In this document: piece by piece, positions 28,135 through 37,207 of the stretch | How the letters are laid out: every line of letters begins with the position of its first letter | Position numbering within the stretch: the first letter of the stretch is position 1 | Source: Candidatus Accumulibacter propinquus | GTDB taxonomy: Bacteria; Pseudomonadota; Gammaproteobacteria; Burkholderiales; Rhodocyclaceae | DNA length: 64,000 bases | Assembly: GCA_016714935.1 (NCBI GenBank) | Contig: JADKBU010000004.1 | Coordinates: forward strand, 1-64,000 | Reading direction: 5' to 3' | Notes under the pieces: model-generated | Told to the model about the DNA's origin: nothing | Databases searched by the model: none | What the model saw: the letters and a program-made list of their open reading frames with translations, nothing else | Position numbers and translations under genes: made by a program

Positions 28135-29085
28135 TTACTCGATGAAGAGTGAGGACACCGAATCCTCGTTGCTGATCCGGCGGATCGTTTCGGCCATCAC
28201 CTCGGCCACCGACAACTGGCGAATGCGCGGCGACTTCTGCGCATCCTCGCGTAGCGGAATGGTGTCGGTGACGACCAGTTCATCGAGATCGGAGGCATTG
28301 ATCCGCTCGACGGCATTGCCCGAAAGCACCGGGTGTACGCAATAGGAGAGGACCTGCTGCGCGCCATGTTCCTTGAGTGCCGTTGCGGCCTTGCACAGCG
28401 TTCCGGCGGTGTCCACCATGTCGTCCATGATCACGCAGGTTCGCCCCTCGACCTCGCCGATGATGTTCATCACCTCGGAAACGTTGGCTTTTGGACGACG
28501 TTTGTCGATGATCGCCAGGTCGCATTCGAGGCGCTTGGCCAGCGCCCGCGCCCGGACGACGCCGCCGACGTCAGGCGAAACGACCATCAGGTGGTCGAAG
28601 TTGCGCTTCCAGACGTCGCCGAGCATGATCGGCAGGGAATAGATATTGTCCACCGGGATGTTGAAGAAACCCTGGATTTGCTCGGTGTGCAGGTCCATGG
28701 TCAGCACCCGGTGGACTCCCGATGCCGTCAGCAGATCGGCAACCAGCTTGGCAGCGATCGGCACGCGCGCCGATCGCACGCGGCGATCCTGACGGGCATA
28801 GCCGAAATAGGGAATGGCGGCGGTGATCCGGGCCGCCGAGGCGCGCTTGAGCGCGTCGGCCATCACCAACAGTTCCATCAGGTTCTCGTTGGTCGGCGCA
28901 CAGGTCGATTGCAGGATGAACACGTCCATGCCGCGTACGTGTTCCTGAATCTCGACGCTGATCTCGCCGTCAGAGAATCGGCCGACCTGCGCTCGCCCGA
29001 GCGAGATGTTGAGCCGCTTGACGACGTCGGCAGCCAGGGCAGGGTTGGCATTGCCGGTAAATACCATCAGGCTGTCATAGGCCAT
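28135..29085 (-). CDS. prs: Ribose-phosphate pyrophosphokinase
   Basis: Makes PRPP from ribose 5-phosphate and ATP for nucleotide, histidine and tryptophan synthesis. 316 residues, family length. Starts [18 protein letters not shown]. Flexible-loop and ATP-site residues [16 protein letters not shown], the [19 protein letters not shown] segment and the PRPP-binding loop [13 protein letters not shown] are all intact. It sits directly downstream of tRNA-Gln and upstream of rplY. Confidence 0.98.
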   Translation of the reverse strand: MAYDSLMVFTGNANPALAADVVKRLNISLGRAQVGRFSDGEISVEIQEHVRGMDVFILQSTCAPTNENLMELLVMADALKRASAARITAAIPYFGYARQDRRVRSARVPIAAKLVADLLTASGVHRVLTMDLHTEQIQGFFNIPVDNIYSLPIMLGDVWKRNFDHLMVVSPDVGGVVRARALAKRLECDLAIIDKRRPKANVSEVMNIIGEVEGRTCVIMDDMVDTAGTLCKAATALKEHGAQQVLSYCVHPVLSGNAVERINASDLDELVVTDTIPLREDAQKSPRIRQLSVAEVMAETIRRISNEDSVSSLFIE

Positions 29086-29180
29086 GGTGCGCTTCCCGTG
29101 GCGGCTGGAGAATCAGCGCCGTATAAAGCAAGACGGGCAGGTCAGAGGACGCCTGCCCGCTTTGACAGAAATGGAATGGC

Positions 29181-29257
29181 TGGCTGGGGAAGAAGGATTC
29201 GAACCTTCGAATGCCGGAATCAAAATCCGGTGCCTTAACCAACTTGGCGACTCCCCA
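29181..29257 (-). tRNA. tRNA-Gln (anticodon TTG)
   Basis: On the minus strand the sequence folds as a tRNA. The acceptor starts TGGGGAG and pairs with CTTCCCCA, followed by discriminator G and encoded CCA. D-arm, anticodon stem CCGGA/TCCGG with loop TTTTGAT (anticodon TTG), and T-arm GGTTCGAATCC are all present. It is located between ispE and prs, as in other betaproteobacteria. Confidence 0.96.
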
Positions 29258-29374
29258 GCTGTCGCTCGCATCGCCTTGATAGCGAACGAGGCGCGCATTA
29301 TACCGGGGATTTTTCAGGAAAAGAAGCTCCAGTGCCGTTTGCGGTGAACAAATCCGGCGATGCCGTCGGCGCAG

Positions 29375-30235
29375 TCAGTTCGAGAGGCCGAGCAGGGGAT
29401 GCTCCGCCAGGCCGGCGGCCGCCCAGCCACGTACGCCCTTGGGTAACTGCCGCAGCGCTGCCTCGGCTTGACGGCGGTTGGCAAACTCGGCGAAAACACA
29501 AGCTCCTGACCCGCTCATCCGGGCCGGCGAAAGCGCCGACAAGCAGGCCAGATGTTCGGCAACGGTCGGAAAGCGGGCGCAGGCCACAGTTTCGAGGTCG
29601 TTGCCACCAAAACCCGGGCGCCAATCGCGGGGCGCGATCGGGAGCGAATCGCGCTTGAGTTCGCGGGCACCAAAGATTGCTGCCGTCGGGATCTGTACGG
29701 GTGGCTCAAGGACGACATACCAGCAGGGCGGCAGTTCGACAGCCTGCAGTGTTTCGCCGATGCCCTCGGCAAAAGCGTTGTGCCCGAAGAGGAAGACCGG
29801 CACATCGGCACCCAGGGCGAGGCCGATCTCCTGCAGGCGCGAACGGGGCAAAGCAAGGCGCCAGAGATGGTTGAGGGCCAGCAATACCGTCGCCGCATCC
29901 GAACTGCCGCCTCCGAGGCCGCCTCCGAGCGGCAGACGTTTTTCGATGCGGATGTCCACGCCGGCGCGACAACCCGTCGCCGTCTGCAACAGGCTGGCGG
30001 CGCGAACCGTCAGATCGTCTTCGGCCGGAACCCCCGGCAGCGGCGTGGCCAGGCGAACCGCTCCGTCCGCGCGCGGTGCAAAGTACAGGCTGTCGCCATG
30101 TCCGAGAAAGCGAAAGACGGTCTGCAGCAGGTGGTAGCCATCGGCGCGCCTGCCAACGACATGCAGAAACAGATTGAGCTTGGCCGGCGCCGGATACGCG
30201 CTCTGCCAGCCCCAGGTCTGACTGGTGGTATTCAT
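29375..30235 (-). CDS. ispE: 4-diphosphocytidyl-2-C-methyl-D-erythritol kinase
   Basis: Phosphorylates CDP-ME in the non-mevalonate isoprenoid pathway. The start at ATG 30235 (MNTTSQTWGWQSAYPAPAKL) gives 286 residues; a longer frame upstream overlaps lolB. GHMP-kinase features are PAPAKLNLFLHVVGRRADGYH, the ATP loop LPLGGGLGGGSSDAATV and the C-terminal ARMSGSGACVFAEF. It starts 6 bases after the lolB stop, so it is co-transcribed with lolB, and tRNA-Gln follows. Confidence 0.97.
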   Translation of the reverse strand: MNTTSQTWGWQSAYPAPAKLNLFLHVVGRRADGYHLLQTVFRFLGHGDSLYFAPRADGAVRLATPLPGVPAEDDLTVRAASLLQTATGCRAGVDIRIEKRLPLGGGLGGGSSDAATVLLALNHLWRLALPRSRLQEIGLALGADVPVFLFGHNAFAEGIGETLQAVELPPCWYVVLEPPVQIPTAAIFGARELKRDSLPIAPRDWRPGFGGNDLETVACARFPTVAEHLACLSALSPARMSGSGACVFAEFANRRQAEAALRQLPKGVRGWAAAGLAEHPLLGLSN

Positions 30236-30240
30236 CGGGC

Positions 30241-30846
30241 TCAGTTCGCGGGGGAAAGGGTGCTCCACTCGTCGATGCGCAGACGCAACTCGAAGCCGCC
30301 CTCGCGCTCGACGAACAGACGACCGGGCAGGGCCTGTGGGTCGTCGCTGTCGTACTCGTAGTCGATGCGCCAGGCTTCGTCGAGCAGGCGCAGCGGACGC
30401 CCATGCCCGTCCAGCGTCATCCTGCCGCCACCCGGATTGTTGCCGCGTAGCCAGTCCACCAGCCTGCTCAGGGGCAAGGGATAGCCGAGTACCGACTGCA
30501 GCAGTTCGTCGGCGTTTGCCGCCGCATAGGTCCTGCCATCGCCGGCGATCAGACGCGCGCCACTGGCGTCGCTGACCATCTCGGCCATGCCCTGCCCCAG
30601 CGGTGACGACAGGAGCAGTTCATTGCGGCTATCGTCATGGCGCCAGTTCAGCCTTCCGACATGGCTCTGGCCGTCCTGGCGCAGTGCGAAACGCCCGCTC
30701 AGCGCAAAATCATGCAAGCCGGCGCGCGTCATGGGCAGCGCGCCGCCGGCCGGCGGCGGCAGGGCCGTGCAGGCGCTCAGCCCAAGCGCGCCGAGCAGGC
30801 GCGCGAGCGAGCGACCCCCACTGAACAGGTACAGGCAGGTGCACAA
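30241..30846 (-). CDS. lolB: Outer-membrane lipoprotein receptor LolB
   Basis: Accepts lipoproteins from LolA and inserts them in the outer membrane. 201 residues with a lipoprotein signal whose lipobox is LSAC (Cys at residue 26). The body FALSGRFALRQDGQSHVGRLNWRH and LLLSSPLGQGMAEM followed by DELLQSVLGYPLPLSRLVDWLRG is typical of LolB. It lies 17 bases downstream of a TPR protein gene and directly before ispE, the standard betaproteobacterial order. Confidence 0.95.
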   Translation of the reverse strand: MCTCLYLFSGGRSLARLLGALGLSACTALPPPAGGALPMTRAGLHDFALSGRFALRQDGQSHVGRLNWRHDDSRNELLLSSPLGQGMAEMVSDASGARLIAGDGRTYAAANADELLQSVLGYPLPLSRLVDWLRGNNPGGGRMTLDGHGRPLRLLDEAWRIDYEYDSDDPQALPGRLFVEREGGFELRLRIDEWSTLSPAN

Positions 30847-30863
30847 TACGGCGTGCCTTGTGC

Positions 30864-32615
30864 TCAGGGGGCAAACCGCCTGACGGCTTCGGTCAGGACC
30901 TCGTTGGTGGGATTCTTCTGCTGCGCCTCGCGCAAGCTGCGTTGCGCTTCATCCTTGCGGCCAAGCATCCACAATACCTCACCGAGGTGTGCCGCAATTT
31001 CCGGGTCGGGGCGCAGGCCGTGCGCGCGCTGCAGGAGGCTCAGCGCACCTTCGAGATCTCCCTGTCGATAGAGGACCCAGGCCATGCTGTCGAGGATGAA
31101 GGGGTCGTTCGGAGCGAGTTGCAGCGCTTTCTCGATCAGTTGCCGGGCCTCGGGGAGGCGCATGTTGCGATCGGCGTAAGAGTAGCCGAGCGCGTTGTAG
31201 GCCTGTGCATTCTCCGGTTGCAATTCGATCAGCTTGCGCAGTCGGCTTTCCAGCAACTCCACGCGTCCGAGCTTTTCGGCCAGCAGGGCCGACTCATAGA
31301 GCAGGTCGGGCTGCTCGGGTTGCTTGCTCAGCGCGCGTTCAAGCAAATCGAGAGCGGCCTCGGTCTGCCTGGCGTCGCGCAGCAAGGCAGCTTCGGCGAT
31401 CAGGAACTGGACGCCCTGTTTCGGGTCCAGTTCGGCGGCTTCGTGCAGTTGCCTGCGGGCTGCCTCAGGCTGGCCCGCCTTGCTCAGGAGATTTGCGCTG
31501 CGAATCTGTGCCGGCAGATAGTGCTCGCCTGTACCGACCTGCCGATAATAGGTCAGAGCCTCGTCGCTGCGCTTGCCTTCTTCCGCAAGCTGGCCAAGAT
31601 AGTAATAGGGCGCACTCTTGTTCGGAATGTCGAGCGTGATCAGGTGCTTGAGTTGTGCTTCGGCGAGCACCGTGTCGTTCTCCTGGAGGGCGAGGATGGC
31701 CACCGGGAAGACGACGTCCGGGTTGTTCGGGTAGGTGAGCAACAACTGTTCGAAGAGACGCCTGGCTTCGGCATACCGTTTTTCGCCGACCAGCGCACGC
31801 GCCAGATGCAGCTGTACCTCGCGCGCATTGGGATTGCGGTCGGCAAAGCGCTGCAGCGAGGCGACGGCTTCGGCGGAAGACTTCGGGGCCAGGATCTGCG
31901 CCTGCAGCAGGGCGGCCGCTTCCCAGTCCGGGCGCAATTCGAGAGCCTGCCGAACTTCGGCGAGTGCGCGCTCGGATTCCGCAGCCGAAGTGGCGGCGAC
32001 GGCAACCGCGTAGTGTGCTTCGGCGAGGCCGAAGAAGGGCGCGCAGACCTTGCTGATCAACTGCAGAACCGCGCGACGATCCGGGCTGCGGGCGAACATT
32101 CGGTTGAGCCCCAGAAGGTTGGCGGGCAGCGACTCCCGGTCCGCCTCAAGCATGCGAATCAATCGTGGAGCAAGGCCATCGAGCTGGTTGGACATGATCA
32201 GTACGCCGACCATGACCTGTTGCGCGCGCTTCGAATCCGGTTGAACCTGAACCCACAAATTCGCCATGTCGAGCACCACGTCCATGCGCCGCGCGTAGCC
32301 GGCGACCTCGACGGCCCGCTCGATCACTCCCGGATCGCGAGTGCGCACGGCCAGGTCGGCGTAGGCCTGGCTGGCGAACTCGTTGCGGCCACGCTGCAGC
32401 GCAACTTCGGCGAGCAACACCTGATACACCACCTGTCCGCTGAGTTCCTTGTAGTCCTTCTCGTCGGCGCGTGGTGCGGCGACCGGGTCCGGCGTGCTGC
32501 GCTTGCTTTCCCGCGGCGCAGCCTGCTGTGGCTTGCCGTTGCCGGCGGCCAGTGCCGGCATGCCGAAGGCCAGCGCCAACGCTGCGCAGAGGAGAATGTT
32601 CTTGATCGGTTTCAT
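30864..32615 (-). CDS. Tetratricopeptide-repeat protein, periplasmic
   Basis: I prefer the start at ATG 32615, preceded by AGGCAAGGA and giving a signal peptide MKPIKNILLCAALALAFGMPALAA; a longer frame begins at 32669. About 583 residues, mostly TPR units such as NAQAYNALGYSYADRNMRLPEA and DPFILDSMAWVLYRQGDLEG near the C-terminus. Proteins of this type are regularly found before lolB and are thought to assist envelope assembly, but no activity is proven. It is divergent from mutM, with a gap of about 100 bases. Confidence 0.9.
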   Translation of the reverse strand: MKPIKNILLCAALALAFGMPALAAGNGKPQQAAPRESKRSTPDPVAAPRADEKDYKELSGQVVYQVLLAEVALQRGRNEFASQAYADLAVRTRDPGVIERAVEVAGYARRMDVVLDMANLWVQVQPDSKRAQQVMVGVLIMSNQLDGLAPRLIRMLEADRESLPANLLGLNRMFARSPDRRAVLQLISKVCAPFFGLAEAHYAVAVAATSAAESERALAEVRQALELRPDWEAAALLQAQILAPKSSAEAVASLQRFADRNPNAREVQLHLARALVGEKRYAEARRLFEQLLLTYPNNPDVVFPVAILALQENDTVLAEAQLKHLITLDIPNKSAPYYYLGQLAEEGKRSDEALTYYRQVGTGEHYLPAQIRSANLLSKAGQPEAARRQLHEAAELDPKQGVQFLIAEAALLRDARQTEAALDLLERALSKQPEQPDLLYESALLAEKLGRVELLESRLRKLIELQPENAQAYNALGYSYADRNMRLPEARQLIEKALQLAPNDPFILDSMAWVLYRQGDLEGALSLLQRAHGLRPDPEIAAHLGEVLWMLGRKDEAQRSLREAQQKNPTNEVLTEAVRRFAP

Positions 32616-32712
32616 GGTTTCCTTGCCTGCTGCAGAACGTTGCAGGAACTGACGGGGAGATTGCGTCATAATTGTTTTTCACGCATGTTATGGACTTTTC
32701 GCGGTAGCAGCA

Positions 32713-33540
32713 ATGCCAGAACTTCCCGAAGTCGAAGTGAGCCGGCAAGGATTGCTTCCTTACCTGTCGGAGCAACGCATCGTCGGCGCCGTGGTGCGCA
32801 CGCCGAGGCTGCGTCACGAGATTCCAGCCGGTCTCGATGCGCGGCTTGCCGGTCTGCGGGTAGACGCGATCCTGCGCCGCGGCAAATATCTGCTGCTGGA
32901 CTGTCAAAGCACCTGCGGCGGCGGCTGGCTGCTCCTCCACCTCGGCATGTCCGGTAGTCTGCGGCTGGTGCCGCCGGATACGCCCGCCCAGAAGCACGAT
33001 CATGTCGACCTGCTGTTCAAGCACACCGTTCTGCGTTTTCGCGACTCACGTCGCTTCGGAGCGCTGCTCTGGCACGAAGGCATCGGCGTCGAAAGTCATC
33101 CGGTGCTGGCCGATCTGGGCATCGAGCCGTTGTCCGAGGACTTCGACGGGAACTGGCTGTACGCGGCGGCACACCGCCGCCGCATGCCGATCAAACCGCT
33201 GCTGATGGACAGCCGCCTGGTGGTGGGCATCGGCAACATCTATGCCGCCGAAAGTCTCCACCACGCCGGCATTTCGCCGCAGCGTAGCGCCGATCGGATC
33301 AGCCTCAGGCGCTACCTGGTGCTCGCCGATGCCATCCGTTCGACCCTCGCCGCATCAATCGCTGCCGGTGGCAGCAGTGTGCGTGACTACGTGCATAGCG
33401 ACGGGGGGGCAGGCTGCTTCCAGCTTTCCTGCGCGGTCTACGGCCGGGCCGGTGAAGCCTGTCCGACTTGCGCCGCGCCGGTGCGCGTGATTCGCCAGGC
33501 GGGACGATCGACTTTCTACTGCCCCCGCTGCCAGCGCTGA
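32713..33540 (+). CDS. mutM: Formamidopyrimidine-DNA glycosylase
   Basis: Excises 8-oxoguanine and nicks abasic sites. 275 residues. The N-terminus MPELPEVEVSRQGL supplies the catalytic Pro2 and Glu3. The helix-two-turn-helix region (LVVGIGNIYAAESLHHAGI) and the C-terminal zinc finger CPTC...YCPRC are complete. The start is fixed because the second-residue proline must be N-terminal. A dynamin-like GTPase follows 60 bases downstream on the same strand. Confidence 0.98.
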   Translation: MPELPEVEVSRQGLLPYLSEQRIVGAVVRTPRLRHEIPAGLDARLAGLRVDAILRRGKYLLLDCQSTCGGGWLLLHLGMSGSLRLVPPDTPAQKHDHVDLLFKHTVLRFRDSRRFGALLWHEGIGVESHPVLADLGIEPLSEDFDGNWLYAAAHRRRMPIKPLLMDSRLVVGIGNIYAAESLHHAGISPQRSADRISLRRYLVLADAIRSTLAASIAAGGSSVRDYVHSDGGAGCFQLSCAVYGRAGEACPTCAAPVRVIRQAGRSTFYCPRCQR

Positions 33541-33600
33541 GGATCAGGTCCATGTCGCTGATTGGAAGAATCTTTGTGATAGAGTGAAAACCTGTACCTT

Positions 33601-35571
33601 GTGCCGGAACCTGCCATGACGCTTGCCCAACATTTTGCCGCCTACAGCGAATGGCGTGCTCAGCTCTCCGGGGTGCTTGACAATTTTGCCGCCTGGCTCG
33701 TCGAGAACGAGTTGAGCGACGCCCAGACCGACCGGCGCATCACTCAACTGCTCGAGAAACTGCGCGAAGATCGCCTGCATGTGGCCTTCGTCGCCGAGTT
33801 TTCACGCGGCAAGTCCGAGTTGATCAATGCCATATTTTTCGCCGGTTACGGCAACCGGATCCTGCCCTCGACCGCGGGGCGCACGACGATGTGCCCGACC
33901 GAGCTGATGTTCGATCGGACCAAGGCGCCGTCGATCGAACTGCTGCCGATCGGCAGCCGCGAATCCAACGCCAGTATCAGCGAGTACAAACGCTTTCCCG
34001 AGGAATGGGAGGTTGTGCCGCTCGCCACGGGCTCGGCCGAGTCCATGCAGGAAACGCTTCGACACGTCAGTGACGTCATTCGCGTCGACCCGGCGACGGC
34101 CGAGAAGCTGGGTTTTGCGATTGCTGATGGCGATAACGCGTTGTTTCGCGTAGACGCCGACGGGTGCGTCGAGATTCCGCGCTGGCGTCATGCGGTCATC
34201 AACTTCCCGCATCCGCTTTTGCAGCAGGGACTGGTCATACTCGATACGCCCGGTCTGAACGCGATTGGCACGGAACCCGAACTGACCTTGTCGCTGCTTC
34301 CGAACGCGCATGCCGTACTCTTCATTCTGGCCGCCGACACGGGTGTCACGCAGTCCGACCTGACCGTCTGGCGCGAACACATCGGCAACACCGGTGGCCG
34401 CAGGAAGGGACGTATCGTCGTGCTCAACAAGATCGACAGCCTGTGGGACGAACTCAAGTCGGCAGAGGAAATCGACGCCGAGATTACCAGGCAGGTCGAT
34501 ACCTGCGCCTGGACGCTGGCACTGCCGGAAGACCAGGTGTTCCCGGTTTCGGCCCAGAAGGCGCTGGTTGCCAAGATCAACGGCGATGCCGAACTGCTGA
34601 AACGCAGCCGCCTGTCGGAACTTGAGTTCGCGCTCTCCGAAGAACTGATCCCGGCCAAACAGGAAATCGTTCGTGACAATACCGACGCCGAGTTTGCCGA
34701 TTGCTACCAGCGCGCGCGCAGCCTGCTTGAGTCGCGCCTGGTCAATCTGCGCGAACAGGTGACCGAACTCACCGAACTGCGCGGCAAGAACAAGGGCGTC
34801 GTCGAGTACATGATGGGCAAGGTGCGGGTTGAAAAGGAGGAGTTCGAATCCGGCCTGCAGCGCTACTACGCCGTGCGCAGTGTTTTCTCGCAGTTGACGA
34901 ACAACCTCTTTGCTCACCTCGGGCTCGATTCGCTGCGTCTGCTGACGACGACGACGCGTGAGGCGATGGTCAACGCCACCTTCTCGAAGACCTTGTCGGG
35001 GGCGATGGCGCATTTCTTTGACGTCGCGCGTGGCAACCTCGCGAGATCCGAGGGTGAAGTAACCGAAATCCTGGCCATGATGGAAGCCATCTACAAGAAG
35101 TTCGCGGTTGAGCATGGCCTCAAGCTCGGATCGCCGATCGGTTTTTCGCTGTTGCGTTACGAGAAGGAAATCGACCGTCTCGAGCAATGGTGCGATACCC
35201 ACATCAACACCATGTTCCAGTTGCTGACACACGAAAAGAGCCAGTTGACGCAGCGCTTCTTCGAGGAAGTGACGGTGCAGGTGCGCAAGAGCTTCGAACA
35301 CGCCAACCGTGACGCCGAATCGTGGCTGAAGGCGATCATGGCACCGATGGAAATTCAGATCCGCGAGCACCAGATCCAGCTCAAACGGCGGCTGGAAAGC
35401 ATCAAGCGCATCCACCAGGCGACCGACACGCTGGAAGAACGCATCGAGGAACTCGCCCATGTCGAGGAGCGGCTGGTCCTGCAGGTGGGAGCGCTCGCCC
35501 AGATCGGCCGGAGTCTGCGCGATATCCTGCAGCAGACGGTAAGCAGCGAAGGCGCGCTGAGTGCCGCCTGA
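33601..35571 (+). CDS. Dynamin-family GTPase
   Basis: About 656 residues. Bacterial dynamin-like proteins bind and remodel membranes using GTP. The G1 loop is EFSRGKSELINAIFF (GKS), G3 is ILDTPGLNAIGTEPELT, and G4 is VVLNKIDSLWDE. The C-terminal half is rich in predicted helices and coiled coil (NLREQVTELTELRGKNKG; SIKRIHQATDTLEERIEELA), as expected for a stalk. The start may be GTG 33601 or ATG 33616. It is a lone gene, not paired with a second dynamin, and its membrane partner is unknown. Confidence 0.85.
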   Translation: MPEPAMTLAQHFAAYSEWRAQLSGVLDNFAAWLVENELSDAQTDRRITQLLEKLREDRLHVAFVAEFSRGKSELINAIFFAGYGNRILPSTAGRTTMCPTELMFDRTKAPSIELLPIGSRESNASISEYKRFPEEWEVVPLATGSAESMQETLRHVSDVIRVDPATAEKLGFAIADGDNALFRVDADGCVEIPRWRHAVINFPHPLLQQGLVILDTPGLNAIGTEPELTLSLLPNAHAVLFILAADTGVTQSDLTVWREHIGNTGGRRKGRIVVLNKIDSLWDELKSAEEIDAEITRQVDTCAWTLALPEDQVFPVSAQKALVAKINGDAELLKRSRLSELEFALSEELIPAKQEIVRDNTDAEFADCYQRARSLLESRLVNLREQVTELTELRGKNKGVVEYMMGKVRVEKEEFESGLQRYYAVRSVFSQLTNNLFAHLGLDSLRLLTTTTREAMVNATFSKTLSGAMAHFFDVARGNLARSEGEVTEILAMMEAIYKKFAVEHGLKLGSPIGFSLLRYEKEIDRLEQWCDTHINTMFQLLTHEKSQLTQRFFEEVTVQVRKSFEHANRDAESWLKAIMAPMEIQIREHQIQLKRRLESIKRIHQATDTLEERIEELAHVEERLVLQVGALAQIGRSLRDILQQTVSSEGALSAA

Positions 35572-35728
35572 GGTGAGGTCAGCCGAGGGGCCACGACCCC
35601 CGGCGTGGGCGGCTGTGGATTCCAGCCCGAAGGTCTGTTTGACCAGCATTGACCCGGATCCTGCCACCAGGATTCGTCTTCTGGCGGTCAGTTCATTTTG
35701 TGAAGCTTCTTTCTGTGTTCGAGGATGA

Positions 35729-37171
35729 TTGATGACATCAACACCTGCCCGATCCTGTGCGCTGTTCATGGCACTCATGCTTGCCTTGTCGCCGGCTGCG
35801 GCGCAGCAATCCCCATCGACGGTTTCGCCCGCGTCGGCCGCCGGCGGTCCGGCAGCGAACACCTTCTCGCAGCAGGAACTCGATCGCCTGCTGGCCCCGG
35901 TTGCGCTGTATCCCGATCCCTTGCTGGCGCAGGTGCTCATGGCGTCGACTTATCCCCTCGAGGTCGTCGAGGCGGCTCGCTGGGCCAAGGCCAATCCCAA
36001 GGTCACCGGAAAGGCGCTCGAGGATGCAATGGCCAGGCAGTCGTGGGATCCTGCCGTCAAGTCGCTGGCCACCGTGCCGCAGGTGCTGCAGCAGATGAAC
36101 GAGAATCTCGACTGGACCCAGAAGTTGGGAGACGCGTTCCTCGCGCAGCAGCAGGACGTGATGAACACGGTGCAGGGTCTGCGTGCCAGAGCCGATGCCG
36201 CCGGCAATCTGAAGTCCTCGCCGCAGCAGGTGGTGAAGACCGAGAAACAGGGTAGCCAGACGATCTACGTCGTCGAATCGCCAAAGCCGGACGTGGTGTA
36301 TGTGCCGACCTACAATCCGGCGGTGGTGTATGGGACCTGGTGGTATCCGACACCGCCATACGCCGTGTACCCGCCGGCCTATGTCTATCCACCCGGCCTC
36401 GCATTCGCGACCGGCGTTGTCGTCGGCGCGGCGATCTGGGGTGCCTGCAGCTGGGGTTGGGGGCGCAGCAACGTTGACATCAATGTCAATCGCTACAACT
36501 CGTTCAACCGCACGAATATCAGCAGCAGCAACTGGAATCATAATGTCGAGCACCGTCGTGGGGTGGCCTATCGGGACCAGAATGTTGCCCGCCAGTACAA
36601 CCGCGGCAGCAATGCACAGGCCGCCAAGGCGCGCGAGGATTTTCGTGGCCGCGCCGAGAGCGGACGTTCGGAACTCAAGGGCATGGATCGGGGCGAACTC
36701 GACCACCGCGTCAAGGACGCCGATCGCGGAGCACGGGAAAACCTGGGTGGCCGAGGCGATGCGGGGCGGGCTGATGCCGGTCGAGCCGAGCCCAGGAGCA
36801 GGGATCGCGGTGAAGTGAGCAACCGCATGCAGAATGGCGAACGTGGCAGCGGTGCATCGGGGCGTGACCGCGGCGACGCTGGCGGCGCGCAGAATCGTGC
36901 CGCCGGCATGCACGACCGTTCGGCTGGTGGAGGCTTCTCCGGGGTGGGCAATGGTGCGTCGACGCGTGAGGCGAGTCAGCGCGGCAGTGCCAGCCGGGCG
37001 GATGCAGGCGGTCGGGGAGGCGGTGGCGCCAGCTTCGGCGGTGGCGGGGCCGGTCGGGGAGGTGGTGGCGGAGCCAGTTTCGGCAGTGGCGGCGGCCGGG
37101 GAGGTGGCGGTGGCGCAGGCTTCGGGGGAGGTGGCGGTGGCCGAGGTGGCGGCGGGCGTGGCGGCCGTTAA
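35729..37171 (+). CDS. DUF3300 domain-containing protein with Gly-rich tail
   Basis: About 480 residues, with a signal peptide (CALFMALMLALSPAAAQQ) and then the DUF3300 core FSQQELDRLLAPVALYPDPL, VLMASTYPLEVVEAARWAKAN, LATVPQVLQQMNENLDWTQ and KPDVVYVPTYNPAVVYGTWW. A hydrophobic segment (LAFATGVVVGAAIWG) precedes a charged Arg/Asp/Gly stretch. The final 60 residues are almost only Gly, Arg, Ala, Ser (GGGRGG repeats), suggesting a disordered, surface-exposed tail. It is followed 36 bases later by DUF2950, its usual partner. Role unknown. Confidence 0.88.
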   Translation: MMTSTPARSCALFMALMLALSPAAAQQSPSTVSPASAAGGPAANTFSQQELDRLLAPVALYPDPLLAQVLMASTYPLEVVEAARWAKANPKVTGKALEDAMARQSWDPAVKSLATVPQVLQQMNENLDWTQKLGDAFLAQQQDVMNTVQGLRARADAAGNLKSSPQQVVKTEKQGSQTIYVVESPKPDVVYVPTYNPAVVYGTWWYPTPPYAVYPPAYVYPPGLAFATGVVVGAAIWGACSWGWGRSNVDINVNRYNSFNRTNISSSNWNHNVEHRRGVAYRDQNVARQYNRGSNAQAAKAREDFRGRAESGRSELKGMDRGELDHRVKDADRGARENLGGRGDAGRADAGRAEPRSRDRGEVSNRMQNGERGSGASGRDRGDAGGAQNRAAGMHDRSAGGGFSGVGNGASTREASQRGSASRADAGGRGGGGASFGGGGAGRGGGGGASFGSGGGRGGGGGAGFGGGGGGRGGGGRGGR

Positions 37172-37207
37172 TCCCCTTTGACCATCACTTTCTGCGGAGA
37201 AACGATC

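Noticed and set aside
30858..32957. 699-codon plus-strand open frame opposite the TPR protein
   Set aside because: Shadow frame of a clear TPR gene; it also runs into mutM.
33802..35940. 712-codon open frame on the minus strand opposite the dynamin gene
   Set aside because: It is the antisense shadow of a well-supported GTPase gene and has no family features.
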